Positions 45,132-55,001 of a DNA stretch of 64,000 nt are shown in pieces (the stretch's first letter is position 1; each line of letters opens with the position of its first letter). Source of the stretch: Sphingomonas corticis (GTDB lineage Bacteria > Pseudomonadota > Alphaproteobacteria > Sphingomonadales > Sphingomonadaceae); assembly GCF_012035195.1 (NCBI RefSeq), contig NZ_JAAVJH010000008.1, positions 1-64,000 on the forward strand, read 5' to 3'. The translations under genes and the position numbers were made by a program. The notes beneath the pieces are model-generated. The model made no database searches and was not told the DNA's origin. It saw only the letters and a program-made list of their open reading frames with translations.

Positions 45132-45165
45132 GCGGCCGCGTGCCGCCCGCCCGGATCGGGCGGGC
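45121..45165 (+). promoter_or_regulatory. Tandem hairpins in the thrS leader (attenuator candidate)
   Basis: Hairpin one pairs CACGCGG (45121-45127) with CCGCGTG (45136-45142) and includes the stop of the small ORF. Hairpin two pairs GCCCGCCC (45145-45152) with GGGCGGGC (45158-45165). The GGGCGGG arm could instead pair with CCCGCCC at 45084-45090 inside the ORF, giving mutually exclusive structures. A pyrimidine-rich tract with T triplets follows at about 45188-45200. Confidence 0.45.
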
Positions 45166-45261
45166 CGAGCGACCGGCGTTCCGATCCGTCTTTCTCCTTC
45201 CGGTTGCTCTTCTCCCGTGCGCGCGGATAAGCGGGCGCGACACTCGTTGCAGGATGGTTCC

Positions 45262-47250
45262 ATGGAGATGCTCTCGATCACGCTGCCCGACGGCTCGGTC
45301 CGCGAGGTCGCGCGCGGGACCACCCCCGCCGATATCGCCGCCGCGATCGGACCCGGCCTCGCCAAGGCCGCCATCGCGGCGCGCGTCGACGGCGAGCTGC
45401 GCGACCTGTCGCGGCCGCTGGAGCGCGACGCCGCGCTGGCTTTGGTAACGCAGAAGGACGAGAAGGACGCGCTGGAGCTCGCCCGCCACGATTTCGCGCA
45501 CGTGCTGGCGGAGGCGGTGCAGCACCTGTTCCCCGGCACGCAGATCACCTTCGGCCCCGCGACCGACGACGGCTTCTACTACGACTTCGCACCGAAGGAT
45601 CGGCCGTTCACCGAGGAGGACTTGCCGGGGATCGAGGCGGAGATGCGCCGCATCATCGCGCGCAACGAGCCGTTCGTGCGCGAGGTGTGGACGCGCGAGC
45701 AGCTGATCGAGACGTGGCAGCGGCAGGGCGAGACGTTCAAGGCCGAGTGGGCGGCGGAGCTGCCCGGCGACGAGGAGTTGACGATCTACCGGCAGGGCCA
45801 GTGGCTCGACATGTGCCGCGGCCCCCATATGCCGACCACCGGGCGCCTCGATCCCGCCGCCTTCAAGCTGACGCGCGTGTCCGGCGCCTATTGGCGCGGC
45901 GACCAGAACAACGCGATGCTCAGCCGCATCTACGGCACCGGCTGGCTCAACCGGAAGCAGCTCGACGCGCACCTGACCATGCTGGAGGAAGCGGCGAAGC
46001 GCGACCACCGCAAGCTGGGGCAGGAGATGGACCTGTTCCACCTCCAGGCGGAGGCGCACGGCAGCGTCTTCTGGCATCCCAAGGGCTATATGATCTGGCG
46101 CGAGCTGGAGGCGTACATGCGTCGTGCCATCGACGGCGCGGGCTATCGCGAGGTGAAGACGCCGCAGGTGATGGACGCGCGCCAGTGGGAGCAATCGGGC
46201 CATTGGGGCAAGTATCGCGAGAACATGTTCGTCATCCCCGACGAGGTGCCGAATACCGAGGACGAGGGGCCGATCGTCAGCGACGACGCCGAGTGGATGG
46301 CGCTGAAGCCGATGAACTGCCCGGCGCACGTCCTGATCTTCCGCCAGGGCATCAAGTCCTACCGCGACCTGCCGCTGCGGCTGTACGAGAACGGCTGCTG
46401 TCACCGCAACGAGCCGCACGGCGCGCTGCACGGCCTGATGCGCGTGCGCCAGTTCACGCAGGACGACGCGCACATCTTCTGCACCGAGGACCAGATCGTC
46501 GACGAGGTCCGCGCCTTCTGCGCGCTCGCCGACCGCATCTACAAGGACCTGGGCTTCGCGGGCTATTCGATCAAGCTGGCGCTGCGGCCGGAGAAGCGCT
46601 TCGGCACCGAGGAGATGTGGGACAAGGCGGAGGCGGAGCTGCGCGACGCGGTGGCGCGTGCCGGGCTCGCCACGGAGGAATACGGCTGGGAGGAGCTGCC
46701 GGGCGAGGGCGCCTTCTACGCGCCGAAGCTGGAATGGCACCTGACCGACGCGATCGGGCGGACGTGGCAGGTCGGCACGATCCAGTCGGACCGCGTGCTG
46801 CCCGACCGGCTGGACGCCAGCTACGTCGGCGACGACGGCGAGCGGCACCGCCCCGTGATGCTCCACCGCGCCATCTTCGGCAGCTACGAACGGTTCATCG
46901 GCATCCTGATCGAGCATCACGCCGGCAAGCTGCCGCTGTGGCTGTCGCCGGTGCAGGCCGTCGTGGCGACGATCGTCAGCGACGCGGACGATTTCGCCGA
47001 GGAGGTCGCCGCCGAGTTGCGCCGCGCGGGCCTGCGCGTGGAGACCGACCGCCGCAACGAGAAGATCAACTACAAGGTGCGCGAGCATTCGCTGGCCAAG
47101 GTCCCGGCGCTGCTGGTGGTCGGCAAGCGCGAGGCGGAGGAGGGCAAGGTCGCCGTGCGCCGACTGGGCAGCCAGGCGCAGGAGGTGATGACGCTGGCCG
47201 ATGCGATCGCCGCGCTGAAAGCCGAGGCGACGCCGCCGGATCTGCGTTAA
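45262..47250 (+). CDS. thrS: Threonyl-tRNA synthetase
   Basis: This 662-residue class II synthetase charges tRNA-Thr. Domains in order are the N-terminal TGS ([20 protein letters not shown]), the editing/SAD domain with HxxxH ([18 protein letters not shown]), the catalytic core with zinc ligands Cys ([10 protein letters not shown]), His ([16 protein letters not shown]) and His ([17 protein letters not shown]), and the C-terminal anticodon domain ([20 protein letters not shown]). The ATG at 45262 follows AGGA. It sits upstream of infC, a common arrangement, with one small gene between. Confidence 0.96.
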   Translation: MEMLSITLPDGSVREVARGTTPADIAAAIGPGLAKAAIAARVDGELRDLSRPLERDAALALVTQKDEKDALELARHDFAHVLAEAVQHLFPGTQITFGPATDDGFYYDFAPKDRPFTEEDLPGIEAEMRRIIARNEPFVREVWTREQLIETWQRQGETFKAEWAAELPGDEELTIYRQGQWLDMCRGPHMPTTGRLDPAAFKLTRVSGAYWRGDQNNAMLSRIYGTGWLNRKQLDAHLTMLEEAAKRDHRKLGQEMDLFHLQAEAHGSVFWHPKGYMIWRELEAYMRRAIDGAGYREVKTPQVMDARQWEQSGHWGKYRENMFVIPDEVPNTEDEGPIVSDDAEWMALKPMNCPAHVLIFRQGIKSYRDLPLRLYENGCCHRNEPHGALHGLMRVRQFTQDDAHIFCTEDQIVDEVRAFCALADRIYKDLGFAGYSIKLALRPEKRFGTEEMWDKAEAELRDAVARAGLATEEYGWEELPGEGAFYAPKLEWHLTDAIGRTWQVGTIQSDRVLPDRLDASYVGDDGERHRPVMLHRAIFGSYERFIGILIEHHAGKLPLWLSPVQAVVATIVSDADDFAEEVAAELRRAGLRVETDRRNEKINYKVREHSLAKVPALLVVGKREAEEGKVAVRRLGSQAQEVMTLADAIAALKAEATPPDLR

Positions 47251-47303
47251 TCGGCGGTGCATCGCGGCGTCCGCATCCTTCCTGCGAACGACGGAGGCGT
47301 GCG

Positions 47304-47639
47304 ATGATGATGGTGACGGCGATCCTGCTGCTGGCGGCGCAGGCCGGGCCTCCGGATACCGCGCGGGTGCCGCCGCCCGTCCGGGTGGAGGCGCGGCCCG
47401 CGCCCGCGGGAGCCGCCGCGCTGAACGACGTGGACGCCGCCGTCCGCCGCGCGGATCGCGACGACCGGCTGACCGGCCGCGACGTCCGCCGCGCGCGCAA
47501 CGAGGCTTCGCAGCTGCGCGATCTGCGCGACCGCTATGCCGCCGGCGGGCTGTCCGACGCCGAAGCGCGCGAGATCGAGACGCGCGCGCAGGTGATGGAG
47601 AGCATCCTCAACGCGCCCGCCAGCTGCGCGCCGCGCTGA
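47304..47639 (+). CDS. Small secreted protein between thrS and infC
   Basis: I do not recognise this 111-residue protein. It has a short signal ([17 protein letters not shown]) and a charged helical body with many Arg/Asp pairs ([20 protein letters not shown]) that is probably coiled. It ends in SCAPR, with a single Cys. GGAGG lies seven bases before the first of three ATG codons, so translation is likely. It is probably part of a thrS-infC transcript. Confidence 0.7.
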   Translation: MMMVTAILLLAAQAGPPDTARVPPPVRVEARPAPAGAAALNDVDAAVRRADRDDRLTGRDVRRARNEASQLRDLRDRYAAGGLSDAEAREIETRAQVMESILNAPASCAPR

Positions 47640-47713
47640 AATCGCGCGGCACGGCTTCATTCGGCGCGCGAGATCGCCTATATGGCGCGGATGAATCAAC
47701 AGGAGAAGCTTCC

Positions 47714-48259
47714 ATACGTCCGCCCATGATGCGCCGCCCCATGCAGGCGCCACCGATGAACGGCCCTCGTTTCAACGAGTGGATCCAGAGCCAGAAGGTC
47801 CGCGTGATCGATCACGAGGGCGAGAACCTCGGCGTCATGTACACGCGCGAGGCGATCGAGCAGGCCAAGGAAGTCGGCCTCGACCTGGTCGAGGTGTCGC
47901 CCAACGCCGATCCGCCCGTGGCCAAGTTCCTGGACGTGGGCAAGTACAAGTACGAGGCCCAGAAGAAGGCGAATCTCGCCCGCAAGTCGCAGAAGACGCA
48001 GGAGATCAAGGAGATCAAGATGCGTCCGAACATCGACGATCACGACTACGACACCAAGATGAAGAAGGTGGCGGAGTTCATCGGCGAAGGCGACAAGGTG
48101 AAGGTGACCATGCGCTTCCGCGGGCGCGAGCTGAGCCATGGCCAGCTCGGCATGAACGTGCTCCAGCGCGTGGCGGAGCAGGTGGCCGAGGTCGCCAAGG
48201 TCGAGGCCTATCCGCGCATGGAAGGCCGGCAGATGCTGATGGTGCTCGCGCCCAAGTGA
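47714..48259 (+). CDS. infC: Translation initiation factor IF-3, probable ATA start
   Basis: IF-3 keeps 30S subunits free and checks start-codon pairing. N-domain ([60 protein letters not shown]), lysine-rich linker and C-domain ([40 protein letters not shown]) are complete. A strong AGGAG (47701-47705) is placed eight bases before ATA 47714 ([10 protein letters not shown]...) but 20 bases before the first ATG at 47726. ATA is therefore the likely start, giving 181 residues. infC genes elsewhere use AUU or AUA-type starts for autoregulation. rpmI and rplT do not follow. Confidence 0.93.
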   Translation: MRPPMMRRPMQAPPMNGPRFNEWIQSQKVRVIDHEGENLGVMYTREAIEQAKEVGLDLVEVSPNADPPVAKFLDVGKYKYEAQKKANLARKSQKTQEIKEIKMRPNIDDHDYDTKMKKVAEFIGEGDKVKVTMRFRGRELSHGQLGMNVLQRVAEQVAEVAKVEAYPRMEGRQMLMVLAPK

Positions 48260-48402
48260 GCCGTTGACACCGTCGGGCGCGCGGGGGGGGCGACGCTTTT
48301 CCCCTGCGTGCCGCCTTCGAGGCGCTACTGCCTGCCCCGGCGCTTTCCCGCACTGTCCCCATTCGTCACCCCCGGGTGAGATAGGACAGGCGACCGCGAC
48401 CC

Positions 48403-51147
48403 CTACGCCGCCTCGTCGTAGGCCAGCCCCGACGCCGCTGCCAGCAGCCGCTTCTCCAGCGACCTGACGCGCGGCCCCGCCGCCAGTTTGTCCCCCGTCA
48501 GGTCGGTGAGGTAGAAGGTGTCCACCGCCCGCTCGCCATAGGTCGCGACGTGGGCGGAGTGGATCGTGACCTTCGACAGGAACAGCGCGTGGGCGAGCTG
48601 GTTCAGCAGCGCCGGGCGGTCGCGCGCATTCACCTCCACGACGGTGAAGCGGTTCGACGCCTTGTGGTCCACCAGCACGTTGGGTTCGATGCGGAAGGCG
48701 TCCGCGCGCATCCGCGGCGCGGGTTTCGCCTTCAGCCGGTCGCCCAGTTTCCACCGCTCCATCAGCGCATCGCGGATCGCCGCTTCCAGCCGCGCGAGCT
48801 GGCCCTCCTCGGCAAACATGCCGCCCAGCGGATCCTGCACGAGGAAATTGTCCAGCGCCATGCCGTCGCGCGTGGTGTGGATGCGCGCGTCGATGATGTT
48901 GCCGCCCGCGACGTGGATGGCGCCGGCGATGCGGCTGAACAGGCCCGGATGGTCGGCGGCGTAGACCGTGACCAGCGTCGCCCCGCGATCCGCATCCGCG
49001 TGCGCCTCGATCGACAATGGCGCCTCGCCCGCGCGCGTCACGAAGGCGGCGTTGCGCGCCAGCACGTCGGCGGGCTCCGCGATCCAATACGGTTCGGGCA
49101 GCCGGCGGACGTAGGCGGCGAGCGTGGCCGCGTCCCACCCCATCGCGGCGCCCAGCGCCTCCTGCTTGGCGGCCAGCCGCTCGGTCCGCCCCTTCTGCTT
49201 GTGGCCCAGGCGCAGCACTTCCTCGCCGGCCTCGTACAGGTCGGACAATAGCTGTCGCTTCCACCCGTTCCACGTGCCCGGCCCCACCGCGCGGATATCG
49301 ACTACGGTGAGCACCAGCAGCATCCGCAGCCGCTCCGCCGACTGAACCACGTGGGCGAAGTCGAGGATCGTCTTGAAGTCGCTCAGGTCGCGCTTGAACG
49401 CGGTCGCGCTCATCAGCAGGTGGTGGCGTACCAGCCAGGCCACCGTCTCCGTCTCCGCCGCGGTCAGCCCGAAGCGCGGGCACAACCGCTCGGCGACGCC
49501 CGCGCCCAGGATCGAATGGTCGCCGCCGCGCCCCTTGGCGATGTCGTGCAGCAGCACCGCGACGTACAGCGCGCGGCGCGAGACGACGTTCGCCATCACC
49601 TCGGTCGCCAGCGGATGATCCGCCGCCAGCTCGCCCTTCTCCACGCGGGAGAGGAGGCCGATGGCGCGAATCGTGTGCTCGTCGACCGTGTAGTGGTGGT
49701 ACATGTCGAATTGCATCTGCGCGACGACGCGGGCGAAATCGGGAATGAAGCGCCCCATCACCCCGGTCTCGTTCATCCAGCGCAGGACCAGCTCGGGATC
49801 GTTGCGGCTGGTCAGCACGTCGAGGAAGGAGGCATTGGCGCGCGGATCGCGGCGCACGCCGTCGGCCAGCTTCGCGTCGCGCGTCGCGCAGCGCAGCGTC
49901 AGCGGGTGGATCTCCACGGATTCCTGCGCGGCGATCGCGAACAGCTCGACCAGGCGGACGGGGTCGTCCTGAAAGAAGGCGTCGTCGGGGATGGAGAGGC
50001 GCCCGCCCTCCAGCACGAAGCCGGACAGCTTCTTGGGCCCACGCCGCAGCCGGGGCAGCGCGTAGCGGCGGCGGGTCTTGGCGAAGCTCTCCTCGAGATG
50101 CGCCAGGAACAGCCCGGTCAGCGAGCCCACCGACTTCGCCTGGAGGAAGTAGAATTGCATGAAGCGCTCGACTGCGCTCTTCCCCGGTCGCGCGGCATAG
50201 CGCATCCGCGCCGCGATCTCGCGCTGATAGTCGAAGGTCAGCCGATCCTCGGCCCGCCCGGCGATCAGGTGCAGGTGGCATCGCACCGCCCACAGGAAAT
50301 TGTCGGCGCGATGGAAGGCGCGATATTCGGTGCGGGTGAACAGCCCGACGCCGACCAGTTCGGCCGCGCGCTCCACGTCGTAGACGTACTTGCCGATCCA
50401 GAAGAGCGCGTGAAGATCGCGCAGGCCGCCCTTTCCCTCCTTGATATTGGGTTCGACGACATAGCGGGTGTCGCCCATGCGGACGTGGCGCGCGTTGCGC
50501 TCGGCCAGCTTGTCGGCGATGAACTGGCGCTCGCTGCCGTTCTGCACCTCGGCGCGGAAACGACGCGCGGCCTCCTCGTGCAGCTTTTCGTCCCCCCAGA
50601 CGAAGCGCCCCTCCAGCAGCGCGGTGCGCACCGTCACGTCGGCCTTCGCCTGGCGCACCATCTCGTCCAGCGAGCGGCTGGAATGGCCGACCTTCAGGCC
50701 GAGGTCCCATAGCGAGTAGAGCATCGATTCGATCGCCTGCTCCGCCCAAGGCGTCTGCTTCCAGGGCGTAACGAAGCCGATGTCGACGTCGGAGAAGGGC
50801 GCCATCTCCCCCCGGCCGTAACCGCCGACGGCCAGCACGGTCAGCCGCTCCGCCGCGGTGGGATTCGACAGCGGATACAGGCAGTGGGTGGTGAATTCCG
50901 CGAGCGCGATCAGGATCTGATCGATCAGATACGCCTGCGCGTTCGCCGCCTCCAGCCCGCGCGACGGATGCGTCTCCAGTCTCCGCGCGATGGCGGCCCG
51001 GCCCTCGTCGAGCGCCTGCTTCAGGATGACGGTGGCGGCCCGGCGCAGCTCCGTCCCCGTCCCCTCGACCCGCTGCAGCGCCTCGGCGAGGAGGCGGCGG
51101 TCGACGATGGCGCGGCGATGGGGAAGGTGATCGAAACGGCCCGGCAT
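48403..51147 (-). CDS. glnD: Bifunctional [protein-PII] uridylyltransferase/uridylyl-removing enzyme
   Basis: This 914-residue sensor of glutamine uridylylates PII proteins at low nitrogen and removes UMP at high nitrogen. It has the nucleotidyltransferase motif VLAVGGYGRGEMAPFSDVDI, the GlnD linker (VVEPNIKEGKGGLRDLHALF), the HD phosphohydrolase domain (LLHDIAKGRGGDHSILGAGV), and two C-terminal ACT domains (TVYAADHPGLFSRIAGAIHV and VVEVNARDRPALLNQLAHAL). It is convergent with infC. No glnB or ntr genes are in the window. Confidence 0.96.
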   Translation of the reverse strand: MPGRFDHLPHRRAIVDRRLLAEALQRVEGTGTELRRAATVILKQALDEGRAAIARRLETHPSRGLEAANAQAYLIDQILIALAEFTTHCLYPLSNPTAAERLTVLAVGGYGRGEMAPFSDVDIGFVTPWKQTPWAEQAIESMLYSLWDLGLKVGHSSRSLDEMVRQAKADVTVRTALLEGRFVWGDEKLHEEAARRFRAEVQNGSERQFIADKLAERNARHVRMGDTRYVVEPNIKEGKGGLRDLHALFWIGKYVYDVERAAELVGVGLFTRTEYRAFHRADNFLWAVRCHLHLIAGRAEDRLTFDYQREIAARMRYAARPGKSAVERFMQFYFLQAKSVGSLTGLFLAHLEESFAKTRRRYALPRLRRGPKKLSGFVLEGGRLSIPDDAFFQDDPVRLVELFAIAAQESVEIHPLTLRCATRDAKLADGVRRDPRANASFLDVLTSRNDPELVLRWMNETGVMGRFIPDFARVVAQMQFDMYHHYTVDEHTIRAIGLLSRVEKGELAADHPLATEVMANVVSRRALYVAVLLHDIAKGRGGDHSILGAGVAERLCPRFGLTAAETETVAWLVRHHLLMSATAFKRDLSDFKTILDFAHVVQSAERLRMLLVLTVVDIRAVGPGTWNGWKRQLLSDLYEAGEEVLRLGHKQKGRTERLAAKQEALGAAMGWDAATLAAYVRRLPEPYWIAEPADVLARNAAFVTRAGEAPLSIEAHADADRGATLVTVYAADHPGLFSRIAGAIHVAGGNIIDARIHTTRDGMALDNFLVQDPLGGMFAEEGQLARLEAAIRDALMERWKLGDRLKAKPAPRMRADAFRIEPNVLVDHKASNRFTVVEVNARDRPALLNQLAHALFLSKVTIHSAHVATYGERAVDTFYLTDLTGDKLAAGPRVRSLEKRLLAAASGLAYDEAA

Positions 51148-51205
51148 GGAGCGCTATGTGGCGCGCGCGGCGCGAAAAGGACAGGGGGCAGGAGAGAAGG
51201 GCAGG

Positions 51206-51282
51206 GCGTCGACGGGTTCGGCCGCAACGGGAGGCGCCCGCCTTTCCCCCGTTCGCGCCGAGCCAGTCGAAGCGCCGTTCTT
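51206..51282. repeat. Dispersed REP-like palindrome between merR-type gene and glnD
   Basis: The right arm (51248-51282) is the same 35-base unit as at 43400-43434 with two mismatches. The left arm (51206-51231) is an imperfect inverted copy, so the element can fold into a long hairpin. It occupies most of the 137 bp between the glnD start and the regulator's stop, and so could act as terminator of the regulator gene or sit within the glnD promoter region. Confidence 0.7.
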
Positions 51283-51284
51283 CC

Positions 51285-52055
51285 CTACCCCGCCGAGCGC
51301 GCCGCGCCGACGAAGCGCATGAGCTCGGGCGTCATCGGCAGGTTCGGTGCCGCCACCGGATCGGCCATCGCGTCCGACCATGCCGCGCCCAGCTTCGCGA
51401 AGGTCGCCGGATCGCCGCCGGTGAAGCGCTCCACCTGAGCGAACCACCGACGGGCCAGATCACGCGCCGCGGGCGTGGTCGGGTCGCCCTGCTCCATCAG
51501 CGCCGTCGCCTCGGCGATCAGCGCGTCCCACTCGCGCGCGACCTCTTCCTGGTCGAACGGTGGCGCCGTCTCCGCCAGCCGCGCGCGGTCCGCGTCGCTG
51601 AAATGCCGCTCCACGTGCGGTCGCATCGCCGCCGCCAGCGCCTCGTCGCGTTCCTTCGTCATCACCGTCTCCCGTGTCAGTCGTGCCAGATCGTCGGGCG
51701 AGAGCGAGGCGCCGCGGGCCAGCGTGGCGCGGGCGGCGGCGATCAGTGACAGGCCGTGCTTCGCCTCCGCCACCCGCGCCTCCAGCGCGCGCTGCTGCAA
51801 TGCGAGCACCGCGTCGAGGCTGGCCAGCCGTGCGGCCAACAACGCGGCGATGTCCTTCAGCGACAGCCCCATCCGCTTGAGCACCAGCACCTGGTGCAGC
51901 CGCGCGGCGTGCGCGGGGCCGTAGAGGCGATAGCCCGCGCCGGTGCGGTCCGGCGCGACCAGCCCGGCATCCTCGTAGACGCGCAACGCCTTCACGCTGA
52001 CGCCCAGCCGCCGCGCCATCGCGCCCGCCGTGTACCACTCGTTCCCGCCTGCCAT
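51285..52055 (-). CDS. MerR-family regulator with TipAS-like domain
   Basis: This 256-residue protein has an N-terminal MerR winged helix (WYTAGAMARRLGVSVKALRV, YEDAGLVAPDRTGAGYRLYG, LHQVLVLKRMGLSLKDIAAL). A coiled linker follows, and then a C-terminal alpha-helical domain of the TipAS class (FDQEEVAREWDALIAEATAL, DLARRWFAQVERFTGG), which in TipA binds thiopeptide-type drugs. The ligand here is unknown. No multidrug pump gene is adjacent, and the target may be its own promoter. Confidence 0.84.
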   Translation of the reverse strand: MAGGNEWYTAGAMARRLGVSVKALRVYEDAGLVAPDRTGAGYRLYGPAHAARLHQVLVLKRMGLSLKDIAALLAARLASLDAVLALQQRALEARVAEAKHGLSLIAAARATLARGASLSPDDLARLTRETVMTKERDEALAAAMRPHVERHFSDADRARLAETAPPFDQEEVAREWDALIAEATALMEQGDPTTPAARDLARRWFAQVERFTGGDPATFAKLGAAWSDAMADPVAAPNLPMTPELMRFVGAARSAG

Positions 52056-52125
52056 GCGACTCGCGCTCCCTTCCGACGGGTGGGGCTATGCGGCCGGACC
52101 CAAGGGACGGGTCAAGCGAGGATCG

Positions 52126-54723
52126 TCATGCCTCGCGCGCGAGCGCCTTCAGCCGGTAGAGCGTGTCCAGCGCCTCCCGCGGGGTCAGCGCATCGACGTC
52201 CAGCGCCTCCACCTCGGCGCGGATCGCGTCGCACGCCTGCTCCTCCGCCTGCGCCGCGGCGGCGAACAGCGGCAGGTCGTCCAGCCCCGCGGCGAGACCC
52301 CCGGTCTTCGCGCGGCCAGCCTCCAGCTTCGCCAGCACCGCCTTGGCGCGGCCGACCGTGGCCGGCGGCATCCCGGCGAGCCGCGCGACGGCCAGCCCGT
52401 AGCTGCGGTCGGCAGGCCCGGCGGCGACTTCGTGCAGCAGCACCAGTTCACCCTTCCACTCGCGCGCGCGGACGTGGTGGAGCGACAGCGCGTCGCACCG
52501 TTCGGCCAGCCGCGTCAGCTCGTGATAGTGGGTCGCGAACAGGCAGCGGCAGCGATTGTCCTCGTGGATCGCCTCCACCACCGCCCAGGCGATGGCGAGG
52601 CCGTCGTAGGTGCTGGTGCCGCGCCCGACCTCGTCGAGGATCACGAAGCTGCGATGGGTCGCCTGCGCCAGGATGGCCGCGGTCTCCACCATCTCGACCA
52701 TGAAGGTGGAGCGCCCGCGCGCGAGATTGTCCGACGCGCCCACGCGGCTGAACAGCCGGTCGACCAGGCCCAGCCGAGCCGCGGCGGCGGGAACGTAGCT
52801 GCCCGCCTGCGCCAGCACCGCGATCAGCGCATTCTGCCGGAGGAACGTGGACTTGCCGCCCATGTTGGGCCCGGTGACGAGCCACAGCCGCGACGTGGGG
52901 CTCAGCGTGCAATCGTTGGCGACGAAGCGCTCGCCGCTGCGCGACAAGGCGGTCTCCACCACCGGGTGCCGGCCGTCGCGCACGTCGAAACAGGCCTCGT
53001 CGGCGAAGGCGGGTCGGGTCCAGCCGCCTTCGACCGCACGCTCCGCCAGCGCCGCCGCCACGTCGATCCGTGCCAGCGCGTCGGCGGTGGCGGCGATCGA
53101 CTCGCGCCCCGCCAGCGCCTGCGCCGTCAGATCTTCCAGGTGCGCCGCCTCCGCCGCCAGCGCGTGCGCGCCCGCCTGCGTCACCCGCGCGGCGACATCA
53201 TGCAGATCGGGCGCGTTGAAGCGGACCACGCCCGCCAGCGTCTGCCGATGGGTGAAGCCCGAATCCGCCGCCATCAGCGGGTCGGCGGCCTTCGCCGGCA
53301 CCTCGATATGATAGCCGAGCACGCCGTTGTGGCGGATCTTCAGCGTGGCGATGCCGGTGCGCTGGCGCATCTCGCCTTCCAGCGCCGCGATGGCGCGCCG
53401 CCCGCCCGCCCCGGTCTCGCGCAATGCATCGAGGGCGGCGTCGTAGCCGGCGGCGATATAGCCGCCGTCCGACGCCTCGATCGGCGGGGAGGGGACGAGC
53501 GCGCGCTTGAGCAGGTCGATCAGCGCGCCGTGCCCGCGCAGCCGCGGCAGCAGGTCGGCGAGCAGCGCGGGCCGCTCCGCCACCTGTTCCAGCCGCTGCG
53601 CCAGCGACCAGGCGCCGTCCAGTCCGTCGCGAAGCTGGCCCAGGTCGCGCGGCGAACCCCGCCCCGCGGCCAGCCGCCCCAGCGCGCGGCCGATGTCGGG
53701 CAGGGCCCGCAACGCGCCGCGCACGCCCTCGCGCAGGCCCGCGTCCGCCTCCATCGTCCGGACGAGGTCGAGCCGCGCGTCGATCGCCGCGCGGTCCATC
53801 AGCGGCGCGCCGAGATCGGCGGCGAGCAGCCGCGCGCCCGCGCCGGTGACGGTGCGATCGACCGCGTCGAGCAGGCTGCCGCGCCGCTCTCCGCCAGCCG
53901 TGCGGGTCAGCTCCAGGCTCTCGCGCGTGGCGGCGTCGATCGCCATCGTCCCGCTCGCCGCGACGACCGTGGGCGGGCGCAGGAACGGGAGGGCGCCCTT
54001 GGCGGCGTAATCGAGATAGGCGACCAGGCCCCCCGCCGCCGCGATGGCGGCGCGCCCGGTCAGTCCCAGCCCGTCCAGCGTCGCGACGTTCCACAACCGC
54101 CGCAGCCGCGCCTCCGCCGCGCCGCTGTCGAACTCGCCGCGCGGACGCCACGCCGTGGCGGGCCACGCGCTGCCCTCCGCCGCGACCACTTCGGCGGCGG
54201 CGAGTCGCGCCAGCTCGGCGGCGACCTGTGTGGGCGACAGTTCGACGATCTCGAACCGCCCGGTGGAGACGTCCGCCGCCGCGACCGCCACCTCGCCGCC
54301 TGCCTCGCCAACGGCGACGCACCAATTGGCGGAGCGCGCGTCGAGCAGCGCCTCCTCGGTCAGCGTGCCCGCCGTGACGACGCGCACGATGCCGCGATTG
54401 ACCAGCGCCTTGGACCCGCGCGCCTTGCGCGCCGCCTCCGGCGTCTCCGTCTGCTCGGCGATGGCGACGCGGTGCCCCGCCTTGATGAGCCGCTGGAGAT
54501 AGGCGGTGGCGGCGTGGACGGGCACGCCGCACATCGGCACCTTGTTGCCTTCATGCTCGCCCCGCGCGGTCAGCGCGATGTCCAGCACCTGCGCCGCGAC
54601 GCGCGCGTCGTCGAAGAACAGTTCGAAGAAATCGCCCATGCGATAGAACAGCAGGCAATCGCCGGCTTCCGCCTTCAGCGCGAGATATTGCGCCATCATC
54701 GGCGTGGGGGCGGGAGTTGTCAT
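52126..54723 (-). CDS. mutS: DNA mismatch repair protein MutS
   Basis: This 865-residue ATPase recognises mismatches. The N-terminal mismatch-binding domain has the Phe-x-Glu in YRMGDFFELFFDDA. Further landmarks are KVPMCGVPVHAATAYLQRLI, Walker A VTGPNMGGKSTFLRQNALIA, the signature around DNLARGRSTFMVEMVETAAI, and Walker B SFVILDEVGRGTSTYDGLAI. The C-terminal clamp and dimer region is present. Length is normal. The preceding toxin gene ends five bases before it on the same strand. Confidence 0.97.
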   Translation of the reverse strand: MTTPAPTPMMAQYLALKAEAGDCLLFYRMGDFFELFFDDARVAAQVLDIALTARGEHEGNKVPMCGVPVHAATAYLQRLIKAGHRVAIAEQTETPEAARKARGSKALVNRGIVRVVTAGTLTEEALLDARSANWCVAVGEAGGEVAVAAADVSTGRFEIVELSPTQVAAELARLAAAEVVAAEGSAWPATAWRPRGEFDSGAAEARLRRLWNVATLDGLGLTGRAAIAAAGGLVAYLDYAAKGALPFLRPPTVVAASGTMAIDAATRESLELTRTAGGERRGSLLDAVDRTVTGAGARLLAADLGAPLMDRAAIDARLDLVRTMEADAGLREGVRGALRALPDIGRALGRLAAGRGSPRDLGQLRDGLDGAWSLAQRLEQVAERPALLADLLPRLRGHGALIDLLKRALVPSPPIEASDGGYIAAGYDAALDALRETGAGGRRAIAALEGEMRQRTGIATLKIRHNGVLGYHIEVPAKAADPLMAADSGFTHRQTLAGVVRFNAPDLHDVAARVTQAGAHALAAEAAHLEDLTAQALAGRESIAATADALARIDVAAALAERAVEGGWTRPAFADEACFDVRDGRHPVVETALSRSGERFVANDCTLSPTSRLWLVTGPNMGGKSTFLRQNALIAVLAQAGSYVPAAAARLGLVDRLFSRVGASDNLARGRSTFMVEMVETAAILAQATHRSFVILDEVGRGTSTYDGLAIAWAVVEAIHEDNRCRCLFATHYHELTRLAERCDALSLHHVRAREWKGELVLLHEVAAGPADRSYGLAVARLAGMPPATVGRAKAVLAKLEAGRAKTGGLAAGLDDLPLFAAAAQAEEQACDAIRAEVEALDVDALTPREALDTLYRLKALAREA

Positions 54724-54728
54724 CGCGG

Positions 54729-55001
54729 TCAGTCCGGGCGGCGGGCGCCGTGGCGGACGCCAAGGATGTAGACGATCCCGTCGTGCACGTCGTACCGCAG
54801 GATGTAGGGAGGAACGGTCACCATCTCGCGCGAACCCTCCCGCGAGGGTCGGCCGCGCTGCGGAAAGTACGCAAGGCTGTCCGCGACGGCGAGTAGCCGT
54901 TTGGCGATCCGATCGGCAGCCGCGGGATCGAACAACTCGATATAAGCGACGATCGCGTCGAGCTGGTCGGCCGCCTCGTCGAGCCAGACGACCCTATGCA
55001 T
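54729..55001 (-). CDS. ParE/RelE-family toxin
   Basis: This 90-residue protein has the ParE-like pattern VVWLDEAADQLDAIVAYIEL, DPAAADRIAKRLLAVADSLA, FPQRGRPSREGSREMVTVPP, YILRYDVHDGIVYILGVRHG. Members inhibit gyrase (ParE) or cut ribosome-bound mRNA (RelE). The C-terminal VHGARxP-type end is ARRPD. It starts at ATG 55001, inside the end of the preceding small gene (8-base overlap), the usual antitoxin-toxin order. It lies directly upstream of mutS on the same strand, so the two may share transcription. Confidence 0.82.
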   Translation of the reverse strand: MHRVVWLDEAADQLDAIVAYIELFDPAAADRIAKRLLAVADSLAYFPQRGRPSREGSREMVTVPPYILRYDVHDGIVYILGVRHGARRPD

